From NCBI GenBank assembly GCA_944474755.1, contig OX104117.1, positions 65,835,522-65,899,521 on the forward strand: a DNA stretch of 64,000 bases. The letters run 5' to 3'. The stretch is from Limnoperna fortunei (Eukaryota; Mollusca; Bivalvia; Mytilida; Modiolidae). Shown one piece after another: positions 35,201 through 44,974 of this stretch (position 1 is the stretch's first letter; every line of letters starts with the position of its first letter). The position numbers were made by a program, and so were the translations under genes. Under the pieces are notes generated by a model. It worked only from the letters and a program-made list of their open reading frames with translations, made no database searches and was not told the DNA's origin.

Positions 35201-38200
35201 AAAGTATCGTTTGGCCGTGTTATCTGCAATATTGTCACCATGGCTTAGTTTCCTGTGATATACACTGGTATGGATCTCAGGCATGTGGGCTGTCAGGATA
35301 CCCTTGTTCACTTCAATTTCAGTCACTAAAACACAACCCAAATCACCCTCACATATGACTTATGGAAAATAAGACAGGAGAAGCTTACCCTTAAAGAGAA
35401 TCTTGTCTAAGTCATTGTTTTTTATAGGTGTTCATGTTTTCTTTAAATTTTCGGCTATTATTTTTGTTTGGCCTTAAACTGTGAGTCTTTGTCTAATACA
35501 TGGGATCACTTGTTATTTGTTTGGCCTTCAAACTGAGTCTTTGTCTAATACATGGGATCACTTGTTATTTGTTTGGCCTTCAAACTGAGTCTTTGTCTAA
35601 TACATGAGTTAACCTGTTATTTCTTTGGCCTTCTAACTGAGTATTTGTCTAATACATGGGAAAATTGTTTTTTGTTTGGCCTTGAAACTGAGTCTTTGTT
35701 TAATACATGGATTAACTTGTTATTTGTCTGGCCTTCAAACTGAGTCTTTGCCTAATACATGGGATAACTTTTTATTTGGCCATCGAACTGAGTCTTTGTC
35801 TAATACAAGGGATAACTTGTTATTTGTTTGGCCTTCTAACTGAATCTTTGTCCAATACATGGGAAAAATTGTTATTTGTTTGGCCTTCAAACTGAGTCTT
35901 TGTCTAATACATGGGATAACTTGTTATTTGGCCAGAGAACTAAGTCTTTGTCTAGTACATGGGATAACTTGTTATTTGTTTGGCCTTCAAACAGAGTCTT
36001 TGTCTAATACATGGGATAACTTGTTATTTGTTTGGCCTTCGAACAGAGTTTGTCTAATACATAGGATAATTTGTTATTTGTTTGGCCTTCGAACTTAGTC
36101 TTTGTCTAGTACATGGATTTACTTGTTATTTGTCTAGCAATCTAACCGAGTTTTTGTCTAATAAATGGTTTAACTTGTTATCTGTGCTGCCTTTGACTGA
36201 GTCTTTGTCTAATACAACAGTTAACTTGTCATTTGTCTGCACTTGAACAGAGTCTTTGTCTAATACATGGGATAACTTTTTATTTGTTTGGCCTTCGAAC
36301 AGAGTCTTTGTCTAATAAATGGGATAACTTGTTATTTACATCTAAAATAGCATAAAAAATAGCATGTATAGAAAACAACTTACCAGAATGAAAATACTTA
36401 TGGATTTTATCCTCTGGAAGCTGTTTGGCTTTGAAAGCTTGAGTTACTGCCTGACGTAATGTTGTTTGTAAAGACTTGAATGCTGTCTCCCAACCAAGTG
36501 TATCCTTGGCTCTGGGTTCCTCACAGCCAGCTGAATAATCTCCATAAAATGTAAACTGAGATCTGATTGGCTAAAAAAAATTTAAATTTTGTACTTAAAA
36601 TACCTTGTTTATATCATAAATAGTAAGCGACATTTTCTGACAGTCTTCTTACCTGTCTGGCTTATAAACATTTAACATTATAAATACACAACTGTTAGAC
36701 ATATTGGGGTAGTTTGTCAACACACAACTATGAGACATATTGGGGCAGTTTGTAAATACACACCTGTAAGACATACTGGGGTAGTTTGTCAATACAAACC
36801 TATAAGACATATTGGGGTAGTTTGTCAATACACATTTGTAAGACATTTTGGGGTAGTTTGCCAATATACACCTGTAAGACATATTGGGGTAGTTTGTCAA
36901 TACACAACTATAAGAAATATTGGGGTAGTTTGTCAATACACACCTGTAAGACATATTGGGACAGTTTGCAAATACACACCTGTAAGACATATTGGGGTAG
37001 TTTGTCAATACACAACTATAAGAAATATTGGGGTAGTTTGTCAGTACACACCTGAAAGCATATTGGGACAGTTTGCCAATACACATGTACACCTATAAGA
37101 CATACTGGGACAGTTTGTCAATACACACCTGTAAGACATATTGGGGTAGTTTGCCAAAACACACCTGTAAGACATATCGGGTTAGTTTGTCAATACACAT
37201 CTGTAAGACATATTGGGGTAGTTTGTCAATACACACCTGTAAGACATATTGGGGTAGTTTGTCAATACACACCTTTAAGACATATTGGGGTAGTTGGTCA
37301 ATACACATCTGTAAGACATATTGGGGTAGTTTGTCAATACACACCTTTAAGACATACTGGGGTAGTTTGTCAATACACATCTGTAAGACATATTGGGGTA
37401 GTTTGTCAATACACACCTTTAAGACATTTTGTGGTAGTTTGGGGTAGTGTGTCAATACACATCTGTAAGACATATAGGGGTAGTTTGTCAATACACACCT
37501 TTAAGACATATTGGGGTAGTTTGTCAATACACATCTGTAAGACATATTGGGGTAGTTTGTCAATACACACCTTTAAGACATTTTGTGGTAGTTTGGGGTA
37601 GTGTGTCAATACACATCTGTAAGACATATAGGGGTAGTTTGTCAATACACACCTGTAAGACATATTGGGGTAGTTTGTCAATACACACCTTTAAGACATA
37701 TTGGGGTAGTTGGTCAATACACATCTGTAAGACATATTGGGGTAGTTTGTCAATACACACCTTTAAGACATACTGGGGTAGTTTGTCAATACACATCTGT
37801 AAGACATATTGGGGTAGTTTGTCAATACACACCTTTAAGACATTTTGTGGTAGTTTGGGGTAGTGTGTCAATACACATCTGTAAGACATATAGGGGTAGT
37901 TTGTCAATACACACCTTTAAGACATATTGGGGTAGTTTGTCAATACACATCTGTAAGACATATTGGGGTAGTTTGTCAATACACACCTTTAAGACATATT
38001 GGTTTAGTTTGTCAATACACATCTGTAAGACATATTGGGGTAGTTTGTCAATACACACCTTTAAGACATATTGGGGTAGTTTGTCAATACACATCTGTAA
38101 GACATATTGGGGTAGTTTGTCAATACACACCTTTAAGACATATTGGTTTAGTTTGTCAATACACATCTGTAAGACATATTGGGGCAGTTTTTCTATCCCA

Positions 38201-41200
38201 TAAGAAATACTACTGTGGTTTATCTGTAAGTTATATGACTGAAAACTGTCACCACTCACCTGTAAGACATACTGAGCTAGTTTGTCAATACACATATGTA
38301 AGACATATGTGGTAGTTGTGGATACACACCTGTAAGATATATTGAGGTGGTTTTGCATTTTCATCCAACAGGTACCAAACATCTAATATTTTAGCATCTG
38401 GTAATTCTGTGGCAAACCTTTTTATCACGTCAAATTCATCCATGTCAATTTCTGTTGGAATGGGTCTAAAACCATATCTGTCTCCTGATATTACCTAGAA
38501 AAAAAATGAACATAAAACTCAGCCACCAAAGCCCACGACTTATTGAATTGGATATTGTATTCTCATGATGTGATTCAATCAACATTTTAATAAAATTATT
38601 TTCCATTCAAGTTGTAACTATAGGACATTGCATAAATGAACATTAACATGAAATGTAACAGTTTTAAAACCAATGAGTGGTTGCATCAATAAATTCATGA
38701 CTGCTCTTAGCTACAGTACAGTGATTCAATACAGTTGAACACAGTACAGTGAAAAAAATGATCATTTTGTTCGCAAAATGCATCAGATCAAACTGGTGCA
38801 AGGAACTTGGTTCCTGGCACTCATTTAATCAAATGCATTTTGCTAAACACATGATCTTTTTTTTTAAATTCACTCTGCCCAACTGATTCTAATATAACTA
38901 ATTTGATTGATGTTGTTGATAGATTCCTAATCTCAGTCTTGATAATTGTGGTAGTGGTTGTGAAGTTATTAAAGGCTTAGCCAACATATGGGAAAGTTGA
39001 TTAAATTATGATGTAAAAAAAGTAGCTTAGAATATACCTTAGCTATTACAAGCTACAAAAATACACTACAGTCTAAAAATATACACATGTATCACCTCGT
39101 GTTACTTACAATAAAGTTTGGTCCTAAAGATATCTTTTGACAGTTTTCCACCTCTAGAAGACATATTTTCTCGACAGAATGGTCATTCTGACTGTCCTCT
39201 GTTACACCCCAACGCATATCTACCAGCTGGAAGTCAAGGTCATATTTGGCACAGTGATCCTTGAGGAGTGGTATCACATCTCTGACCATGGCATTTCTTT
39301 CTGCTCTCATATCTGCAATATGTTATTTTATAGGTTTTCTGACTTATTTAACATGAAATGAATTATTTACATAACATATCATTACTTGTTTATTTCCATA
39401 AAAAAAGTGCAAATGATCAATTCTGAACGGAAACCATTATTGTATTTAATTATAATGAATTTTATTATGTTATGACATGGTAGCTGCATCAGGTAGTGTA
39501 ATTCAAGTACGTCCTTTTTGTTCCAGAAACTTACCAGAAAATGTAAAGTTGACAAAAAATCTTAAATTACTTACAAGAAAATGTAGAGGTGACAAAATTA
39601 CTTGGTTGAAAATGTACAGCAAACAAAAATCTTAAACTCCTTACCAGAAAAGTTAGAGGTGACAAAAAAAAAAATAATATACTTACCAGAAAATGTAGAG
39701 CTGACAAAAATCCTAACAGTAGAAGGTGGTAGACTCGGGAGATCCTTTAGATCTCCTTCTAACAGTTTTTGAAACTTTGCTTCAGCTTCTTTCATTTCCT
39801 GTTCCAGAGTTGTATCTACAATAAATGTATCCAGAAAAACTGTCACAGTAAAATAATTTATACTACAAGTCACAACCCTGTGTAATGAAATTTTTTGCTT
39901 TCATTTTTTCATTATTACATATTTAACCTTTTATAATTAAAATCCAATAGAAAAAATTTTCCCCATGATAACCTGTCCATATTTTTTACCATGCTTCTGT
40001 TGTTAAAATGTCAAAAATCATCCATGACTTTTGCTACGAGAATTTTACATTTTTAATCAGCCATTTTTGTTTCCAAAGGGGTCTTAGGTTGTTTACAAAG
40101 GTTTGTCTGCTTTCGTGATGTACTTTGGTATTTGGACAAACCTCTAGACTTTAGTAACTGTGGAAAATAATTGTTGATTTTAATTTGCACCTTTCTAGAT
40201 CTACAAAATGAGCATGAGCTTGGCTAAACGTGGTAAGCAGTTTTTATTTCTCATGCAAAAAACCTCAATAAGACACACTGACTTGTAGTATAGTGAATGC
40301 ACGTTATATTATACAATAAACAGTTACTATTGGTTCAATATTTAAGAACAAGACTAAACTTCTTGTATATCACATATCTCACTGAAATAACACTAATACA
40401 ACTCGCTGACACGTCATTTGTGTACGCTTACCATTTTACTTTTAATGTAACAGTGATGGTTACAAAACAAGAGAAGACAACAGAGAGATCAGTATCACTA
40501 CATTTTGAACCTATTACAAAAAAAAACCAAAACATTATTAGCTTATAGCCAAAACAAATAGACATTAAATGATATTCATTCCATGTAAACAAAAGTAACC
40601 CATGTAACACCAAGTCAAACTAGCATTGTTTAATTACAAAAAACTTACTTTCAGCTTTGTTTTCCCTAGGCTGTGTAGGTCTAAAAAAAGAAAATTGTTA
40701 CTGTAAATGAATTGCATTTATATACAAATAATCAATGTAATATAACAGATTTATCTCCCCTGACTTATTAATTGTTTGTTTATTTAAATGAAGTTTAACA
40801 CCACTTGTTGAAATTTTTCAGCCAAATCATGGTCTACAGTTTGTTGTAAGGGAGAAGCCAGGGTACCTGATGAAATACCCCAGGCCCCATTTTACAAAAT
40901 GTTGTACTACTAACCACCAATCATAAATCTTATAAAAACAATACAACTTATAACTGATTTTAATTTGTACAACTTTTGTGAAATGGGGACCTGACCTTTG
41001 GCAGGAAAACAGACAAGGCAATTCTTACACATTAAGGTTAAAGTAATGCCCACAGTAAACCTGGAACCTGCAGCCCCAGTGTTGACAGGCACATGATCAG
41101 TAGTGGATGACTTAACTACCTTAACCACTCAGCCACCAAAGCCCCTGACTAGTTCATTGAATAGGGTATTGTATTCTCAGGATGTGATTAAATTCTTTTA

Positions 41201-43226
41201 GATATACACAATAAAATTTGTTATCAATCAAAAAGCATTTTAACAAAATTATTTTCCATTTCAAGTTGTTACTATAGGAACATTGCATAATGTTATTGAC
41301 TTTTTAAAACAAATCCTCGAAAAAATAATGTACAATTGTTGATGTATTTTGATCAAATAGAGTCAGTCTGACCGAGTGAACAGGACACTTAAATCCCATG
41401 AGTAATCATCAGATATAACATTTCAGTCATTGCCTTCTTTACTTTAATCTTACCATACTACAATACAACAAGTCAATGACAGTATATACTTTACTGTTTA
41501 TCTCAAATCGTCTATTATCAAGTTGTTGTTGGTACAAACCTAATGGCTGTTGTCTTTGTTTGTGTTGACTTAGGAACATTTGGTTTGGAAATTTGGATCT
41601 TTTTCACCATCATCTGAAATTGAATTGAAAATGCTTAACCCTTATACATGTACAAGTCCAATAATTGCTTTCTGACCAGTATAACCATTTGAATTCATAT
41701 AGCCATTATAAAGAATTCACCTTCACCTGAAAATGAAATCACAGTTGCTTAACCCTTATATATGTTCAATAATTGCTTTAAAAAAAAAAAATTTTTTCTT
41801 TTGTTTTTTCTTTCTTAAAAATGCTTACAAGAAGCCCTTGTACATTTTCTAGAAACTTTTTTTACATTTGTGATTTTTGTTGTTGCTGTCAATGAATCTA
41901 TTTTAATTCGGGTGACAATAATCAAGTTTCTATTACCACATTTAAGGCAAACAAAATATAAGCAGACGCTTCCTCCAACATCCATATACCATATGACAGA
42001 AATTGTTTAAAAATAGCTAAACAGGTGATAAAAGTGCAAAGAGTTATGTTCGCCTACCTTAGCTGTCAAATCAAAGGATGACTGAGGTGTTAATCCTGAA
42101 ATAAAAGAGAAAAATAGGGCATTAATTGTACATTAAATGATACCCAGCAATTCCATGTTGCATTGTTTTTAATATTCAAGAACACAGCAATGCCATGTTG
42201 CATTGTTTTTAATATTCAAGAACACATTTGACTCATTTACAAATCAGCCTATAGGAACAGCTGAGCATCATAACAGTCCATGTCAGAAGACAAGTTTTAC
42301 CTTGACATTGGACCTATAAAAATAATTTCAAATTGGTCTAAGTCAAAAACTACAAATTGGATTGTGCTGAAAATTGAACATGATCTTCATTTTATAGTAC
42401 TTAACAACTGGTCAAAGTTAAAAAAAAATCAGTTCACATGTTTTCAAGTTATCATCTGGAAACCACAGAGGCGAAGACAGACACTCATATCCATACAGAG
42501 GGTATAACATAATTAAAAGAAATCAATTGATGTTTTTTTTTTCTAAATAAGAACAAAAGTGTTCTCAGTACAGGGTAGGCAAAACATATAGCTTGTCCAC
42601 CTTCCCTACCCTTTGAAGTAGATCTGCTAATTCTATTGCTTCGTCATAAGACCCACCAGGATAATAATAAAAAAATTTAAAAATCAAAGAATGTGTCCAT
42701 GGGACACAGATGCCCCCTATAAATGAAGTCCCAAACAGGAATTAGTTGCCCGACAGGTCTGAAAGTCGCTTAGGATGTACAACTTGTGATACTGGACCAC
42801 CCTGACAAATTTCAAATTGTTCTCATGTACAGTTTCTTAGAAAAGCTTGACGGAAATTTGTATGTACGTTCAAATGAAGTCCCAAACAGGAAGTAGTTGT
42901 CCAACAGGTCTGAAAGTCGCTCAAGACGTACAACTTGTGATACTGAACCACCCTGCCAAATTTCAAATTGTTCTCATGTAGGGTTTCTGAGAAAAGCTTG
43001 ACGGAAATTCAGACGGATGGACGACGTACGTACGGACAGACTGACATGGGTAAAACTTAATGCCCCGCCAACATGTCATGGTGGGGGCATAAAAAAGGAG
43101 AACTGAAATGTACAACACAACAAGATCTTAACAGGATATGATGATGTATTAAATATCTCGATTATTCTTACCAGGTTTTTTAGCAGGTATGACAGACTTT
43201 GTAGATCTTGCAGATTTATTTGCCAT
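29014..43226 (-). CDS. NACHT and WD-repeat STAND protein (NWD1/NWD2-like), 11 exons, complete
   Basis: Exons in transcript order: 43226-43172, 42095-42058, 41613-41540, 40680-40649, 39815-39687, 39312-39110, 38494-38330, 36570-36384, 35325-35177, 33451-29471, 29241-29014. All introns are GT-AG and all phases agree, giving 5241 nt or 1746 residues plus stop, close to vertebrate NWD2 length. Order of domains: basic N-terminal linker (1-about 66), DUF4062-like domain (about 100-200, motifs VRIFVSSTFSDM, FQLVDMRWGV, ISGDRYG), NACHT ATPase (Walker A APSGAGKT at 476-483; Walker B VVILLDSLD at 567-575), a winged-helix/linker region, and WD-type beta-propeller repeats in the C-terminal half (RVWSV, IVWDAITG). 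Family members are cytosolic signalling ATPases; mammalian NWD1 has been tied to steroid-receptor control and purinosome assembly. The role here is unknown. Assignment between NWD1 and NWD2 is not possible by eye. Introns 7, 8 and 9 are largely minisatellite. Confidence 0.92.
29471..33451 (-). CDS. NWD gene exon 10: NACHT ATPase and WD-repeat body (1327 codons)
   Basis: A single 3981-nt exon begins LVLDEDVKLLREKL after TTATTTCAG. Blocks in order: HFCKLKCETFCGREDVLEKT, Walker A APSGAGKT (residues 476-483), RFLGTSPQS, Walker B VVILLDSLD (567-575), IVSTLPEEHE and a winged-helix-like region. A long C-terminal part of degenerate WD units follows, including DINGNHIITASEDKNLRVWS and IAVGSEDGYMIVWDAITGFP. 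All key P-loop residues are intact, so the ATPase looks functional. The frame runs past the donor (GCTTCT|GTAAGTTT) only into intron. Confidence 0.96.
33511..33732 (+). mobile_element. tRNA-derived SINE in NWD intron 9
   Basis: Antisense to the gene, 60 bp from the exon 10 acceptor. Head GGCCTTGGTGTCCGAGTGGT, B box GGTTGCGGGTTTGAATCTC, linker TAATTGACAAGGATTGCC, tail TTAACACCATTTAAACAAAC. The central part is shortened relative to the longest copies. Confidence 0.88.
34075..35135. repeat. About 22-bp minisatellite in NWD intron 9
   Basis: Unit ATGACTAAGACAGCATGTAC with an AT spacer. Many variants (GACAACATG, GCATTTAC). Split by a SINE fragment at 34350-34513. It begins about 40 bp past the exon 9 donor and shows no clear similarity to exon 9. 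Confidence 0.93.
34350..34513 (-). mobile_element. SINE fragment inside the 22-bp minisatellite
   Basis: Tail and body of the SINE family in minus orientation: GTTTGAATGGTGTTTAATGC, TATCATGGTGTCCAGTTTTT, GGAGAAAACCCCAGACC, CTTGTCAATTAAGACAGGAG. The tRNA head is missing. The array resumes directly after it. Confidence 0.82.
35177..35325 (-). CDS. NWD gene exon 9
   Basis: Encodes VTEIEVNKGILTAHMPEIHT ... HGDNIADNTAKRYFDTTIKN and ends GK in phase 0. Acceptor GTGTTTTAG, donor AAG|GTAAAA. Joins exon 10 without frame change. Confidence 0.9.
35458..36340. repeat. About 52-bp minisatellite filling NWD intron 8
   Basis: Unit GGCCTTCAAACTGAGTCTTT, then GTCTAATACATGGGATAACT and TGTTATTTGTTT, about 17 copies with small deletions. 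Begins about 45 bp past the exon 8 donor. The plus-strand open frames over it are artefacts. Confidence 0.93.
36384..36570 (-). CDS. NWD gene exon 8
   Basis: Encodes PIRSQFTFYGDYSAGCEEPR, then a helical stretch LGWETAFKSLQTTLRQAVTQ ending KYFHS. Acceptor TTTTTTTTAG, donor TCTG|GTAAGT. It continues the region between the DUF4062-like domain and NACHT. Confidence 0.9.
36685..38345. repeat. 36-bp minisatellite in NWD intron 7 built from the exon 7 end and its donor
   Basis: Plus-strand unit CACACCTGTAAGACATATTG then GGGTAGTTTGTCAATA, about 46 copies. The true exon/intron junction reads CACACCTGTAAGATATATTG then AGGTGGTTTT (38325-38355), so each unit copies 26 nt of exon plus the first intron bases. 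Between about 37200 and 38180 units alternate CACCTTTAAG and CATCTGTAAG, giving a 72-bp dimer. 36 bp is 12 codons, so minus-strand frames repeat KLPQYVLQ-VCID. Confidence 0.95.
38330..38494 (-). CDS. NWD gene exon 7, end of DUF4062-like domain
   Basis: Encodes VISGDRYGFRPIPTEIDMDE ... ILDVWYLLDENAKPPQYILQ, 55 codons in phase 0. Donor CAG|GTGTGTATCC. The last 26 nt and this donor are the template of the 36-bp minisatellite that fills intron 7. A stronger-looking CAG|GTGAGT lies about 70 nt downstream, but the exon frame would meet a TGA before it. Confidence 0.93.
39110..39312 (-). CDS. NWD gene exon 6, DUF4062-like core
   Basis: Continues VSSTFS with DMRAERNAMVRDVIPLLKDH, then FQLVDMRWGVTED and the helix ICLLEVENCQKISLGPNFI. 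These are signature blocks of the N-terminal domain of NWD and related NACHT proteins. Acceptor TATTGCAG, donor ATT|GTAAGT. Confidence 0.95.
39529..39680 (-). repeat. Four degenerate copies of the exon 5 end and donor in NWD intron 5
   Basis: Copies start near 39529, 39569, 39599 and 39640 (plus-strand form ACTTACCAGAAAATGTAGAG, then CTGACAAAAATC). The copy nearest exon 5 keeps a donor, TCTG|GTAAGG, 42 nt past the true one and in frame; the third has lost GT. In the exon reading frame the motif IFVSSTFSGK is echoed as FFVTSNFSGK and KIFVCCTFSTK. Confidence 0.9.
39687..39815 (-). CDS. NWD gene exon 5, start of DUF4062-like domain
   Basis: Encodes TTLEQEMKEAEAKFQKLLEG (an amphipathic, coiled-coil-like helix), then the first strand of the DUF4062-like domain ending VRIFVSSTFS. 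Donor TCTG|GTAAGTAT. Downstream in intron 5 this exon end and donor are repeated four times. Confidence 0.9.
40649..40680 (-). CDS. NWD gene exon 4 (32 nt)
   Basis: Acceptor CTTTTTTTAG, donor GAAA|GTAAGT. Encodes PTQPRENKAE and joins exons 3 and 5 in phase. A microexon in the linker, supported by strong splice sites. Confidence 0.65.
40777..41148 (-). mobile_element. SINE in NWD intron 4, split by a palindromic insertion
   Basis: Minus-orientation SINE: tail TTGTTTGTTTATTTAAATG, GGGTACCTGATGAAATACCC, then after the insertion GACCTTTGGCAGGAAAACAG, CTGGAACCTGCAGCCCCAGT and the head ACCTTAACCACTCAGCCACC. The family sequence is interrupted at 40884-40989. Confidence 0.85.
40884..40989. mobile_element. 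Small palindromic MITE nested in the SINE
   Basis: Terminal inverted repeats of about 23 bp: CCCCATTTTACAAAATGTTG plus TAC on the left, and GTACAACTTTTGTGAAATGG plus GG on the right. They surround about 60 bp of AT-rich interior. The surrounding SINE is continuous if this block is removed. Superfamily not determined. Confidence 0.75.
41540..41613 (-). CDS. NWD gene exon 3 (74 nt)
   Basis: Acceptor TTCAATTTCAG, donor ATTAG|GTTTGT. Encodes MMVKKIQISKPNVPKSTQTK and then a few more residues of a basic linker. Its acceptor region is duplicated about 113 bp upstream in the intron (see the repeat at 41712-41790). Confidence 0.65.
41712..41790 (-). repeat. Upstream copy of the NWD exon 3 acceptor region
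   Basis: Plus-strand TCACCTTCACCTGAAAATGA ... TTGCTTAACCCTTATATATG ... TCAATAATTGCTTT matches TCACCATCATCTGAAATTGA ... TGCTTAACCCTTATACATGT ... CCAATAATTGCTTT at the true acceptor (41601-41672). The copy keeps polypyrimidine and TTTTCAG, so it is a potential alternative acceptor at 41726. Confidence 0.82.
42058..42095 (-). CDS. NWD gene exon 2 (38 nt)
   Basis: Bounded by TTTATTTCAG and AAG|GTAGGC. Encodes LTPQSSFDLTAK after the shared Gly codon. It belongs to the low-complexity N-terminal linker. Support is the splice signals and phase continuity, not homology. Confidence 0.65.
42722..43092. mobile_element. Tandem-core dispersed element with terminal hairpin, NWD intron 1
   Basis: Two units of about 140-150 bp (ATGAAGTCCCAAACAGGAA ... 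AGTCGC ... CAAATTTCAAATTGTTCTCA ... AAAGCTTGACGGAAATT) are followed by a GACGGATGGACGACG-type run and an end that folds: ATGCCCCGCC...GGTGGGGGCAT. The same layout (tandem core, GACGGAC run, terminal hairpin) is common for mollusc nonautonomous elements. Confidence 0.6.
43172..43226 (-). CDS. NWD gene exon 1 (start codon)
   Basis: ATG at 43226-43224 opens MANKSARSTKSVIPAKKP and ends one base into a Gly codon before GTAAGAAT. I chose this start because it splices in phase to the next small exons and nothing upstream extends the frame. The following linker exons are poorly conserved in the family, so exons 1-4 are less certain than the rest. Confidence 0.75.
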
Positions 43227-44974
43227 GGTTATTGGCCGAGTACACATGTACTAATGTCCCATTATTCTGTAACACAATTCTGTAATAATAAAGCAAAATA
43301 AAATTAACACAAACATAATTTTTATAAACATTTTAAATATATATTAAGAAAATCATATCAACAAATAATAGAGTTATCTCCGCTGACCAATACTGAAAAG
43401 GGGAATTCTCCCTTTCCTGAGCAGTACATCCATAAATATTTATATATTGTATTGATGTATAAGTGACATAAATATATATTGTTATACACTATACAATTTT
43501 ATTTTTAATTCACATATTTGTTGTAAAGCTGCAGTTGCTCATAAAAAATGGCAAAGTTAACAAAAAGGAAAGTGAACAGTTACTATACTAGTAGAGTGAT
43601 ATGTGTTACTAGGTTACTAAAACCAGAAAGTTTCATAAATTTTAAAAAGAAAATGACACTCTAATTATTGAAGAAACAAAACTTCAAGGTAGTCTAAAGT
43701 TTATTCCCTTTGGTGCATACTTTTCCATGTTGATGTATTGTTTGTTGACATGTTCTCGACCAGAATATCGTTGAAGTATTTTGCTTGCCAGACATTTAGC
43801 AGCCATTTAATCAATCAACAAAACTTTATGATAAGAAAATTAACTTTAACAGGCACTTAATTTTACGAGAATTAAGGCAAAAACATAAAATGCCCTAGTT
43901 ATAAACAAATTAAACAGAACCGTTTTTAATTGAAATATGCATATTTTAAATATTATTTTCTTTCTATAAGTATGCATAGCCAGCTAAAAGCACTACAGAG
44001 CTTTTGTTTTCTATTTGTTGTAAAATCTGATTTTAAATAAACTTTTACATATATGCTTATATATACATGTATGTGCTTAAGACATCATCTGAACTTTACT
44101 GTTGGCATAAAACTTGTTTAAACCAGCTACTACAGGGTTTTATTGGCAGATAGTTATTGATTTTGATAAATATTGACAATGCATTGTTTGTAAATTAACA
44201 TCGGATTTGACTGGAGAAATGTAAGTTACTTTTTATAATGCAAATCAAATGTCCTCAAGGTAACTTAATATTTTACTTTATATTCAACAAGGTATTAGAG
44301 TACGAAGACGTTAAAACGTATAAAGGTATACTCCTAATAGGAGTTAATCTCGCGGTCATCACATTTATGCATCACTGAAATTATCGTCAAAGTACCAGAG
44401 TCAATTACTTCATCTACCCAGCCGTCAGCTTCAGATTTGTTTACCCGAACGACAAACCGAGAAAAGTAAAAATTAAGTATTGAGAATCCCGATCATTTAA
44501 CAGTGCACAGCTATACAAGTATATAAATTATTATTTAGTAGTTCATTATAATTTTATATGATATAAAAAAAATAACTTTATAATTTTGATATAGAAATGC
44601 AATGTTATTATTACATACTATTAATAAAAAAATTGTGAAAACCGGGATGTGGGATACAAATTAGTTATATTCAAGGCAAGGTGCCCGAGGGGAGATAACC
44701 AAAGGTTGTCTGCTAAACGAGATAACGAATACGTTAAACGTAAACAACATTTTAAAGATATTTTCCTGGTTATCGATATTGTATTGCATTATAAATTATA
44801 CACAATAACACACATCTGTACTGGTCTCATAAAGGAAAAATTATATTAAAATAGTATTTATAGTCAGAAATAGCTTATTTTAGGGCCTTTATTACACGAT
44901 ATTCGATCCTTACCAGATTGACATTCGAACGTGACCACAACGTTTCGGTTGCATCGTTTAACCATTTTACAATA
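43227..44974. promoter_or_regulatory. Head-to-head intergenic region between NWD gene and SLC25A10
   Basis: The start codons of the two divergent genes are 1.75 kb apart. The interval holds no SINE or minisatellite, in contrast to nearly every other non-exonic stretch nearby, and should contain both promoters and 5' UTRs. I saw no convincing TATA or initiator arrangement. A noncoding first exon for either gene cannot be excluded. Confidence 0.5.

Noticed and set aside
38262..38330. Alternative exon 7 end at the stronger CAG|GTGAGT site
   Set aside because: The exon frame contains a TGA before it, and exon 8 needs phase 0 from the 38330 donor. It may still be used in nonproductive transcripts.
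36649..38382. Open frames on both strands across the intron 7 array
   Set aside because: The 36-bp unit keeps frames open automatically. Only the similarity to the exon 7 end is meaningful.
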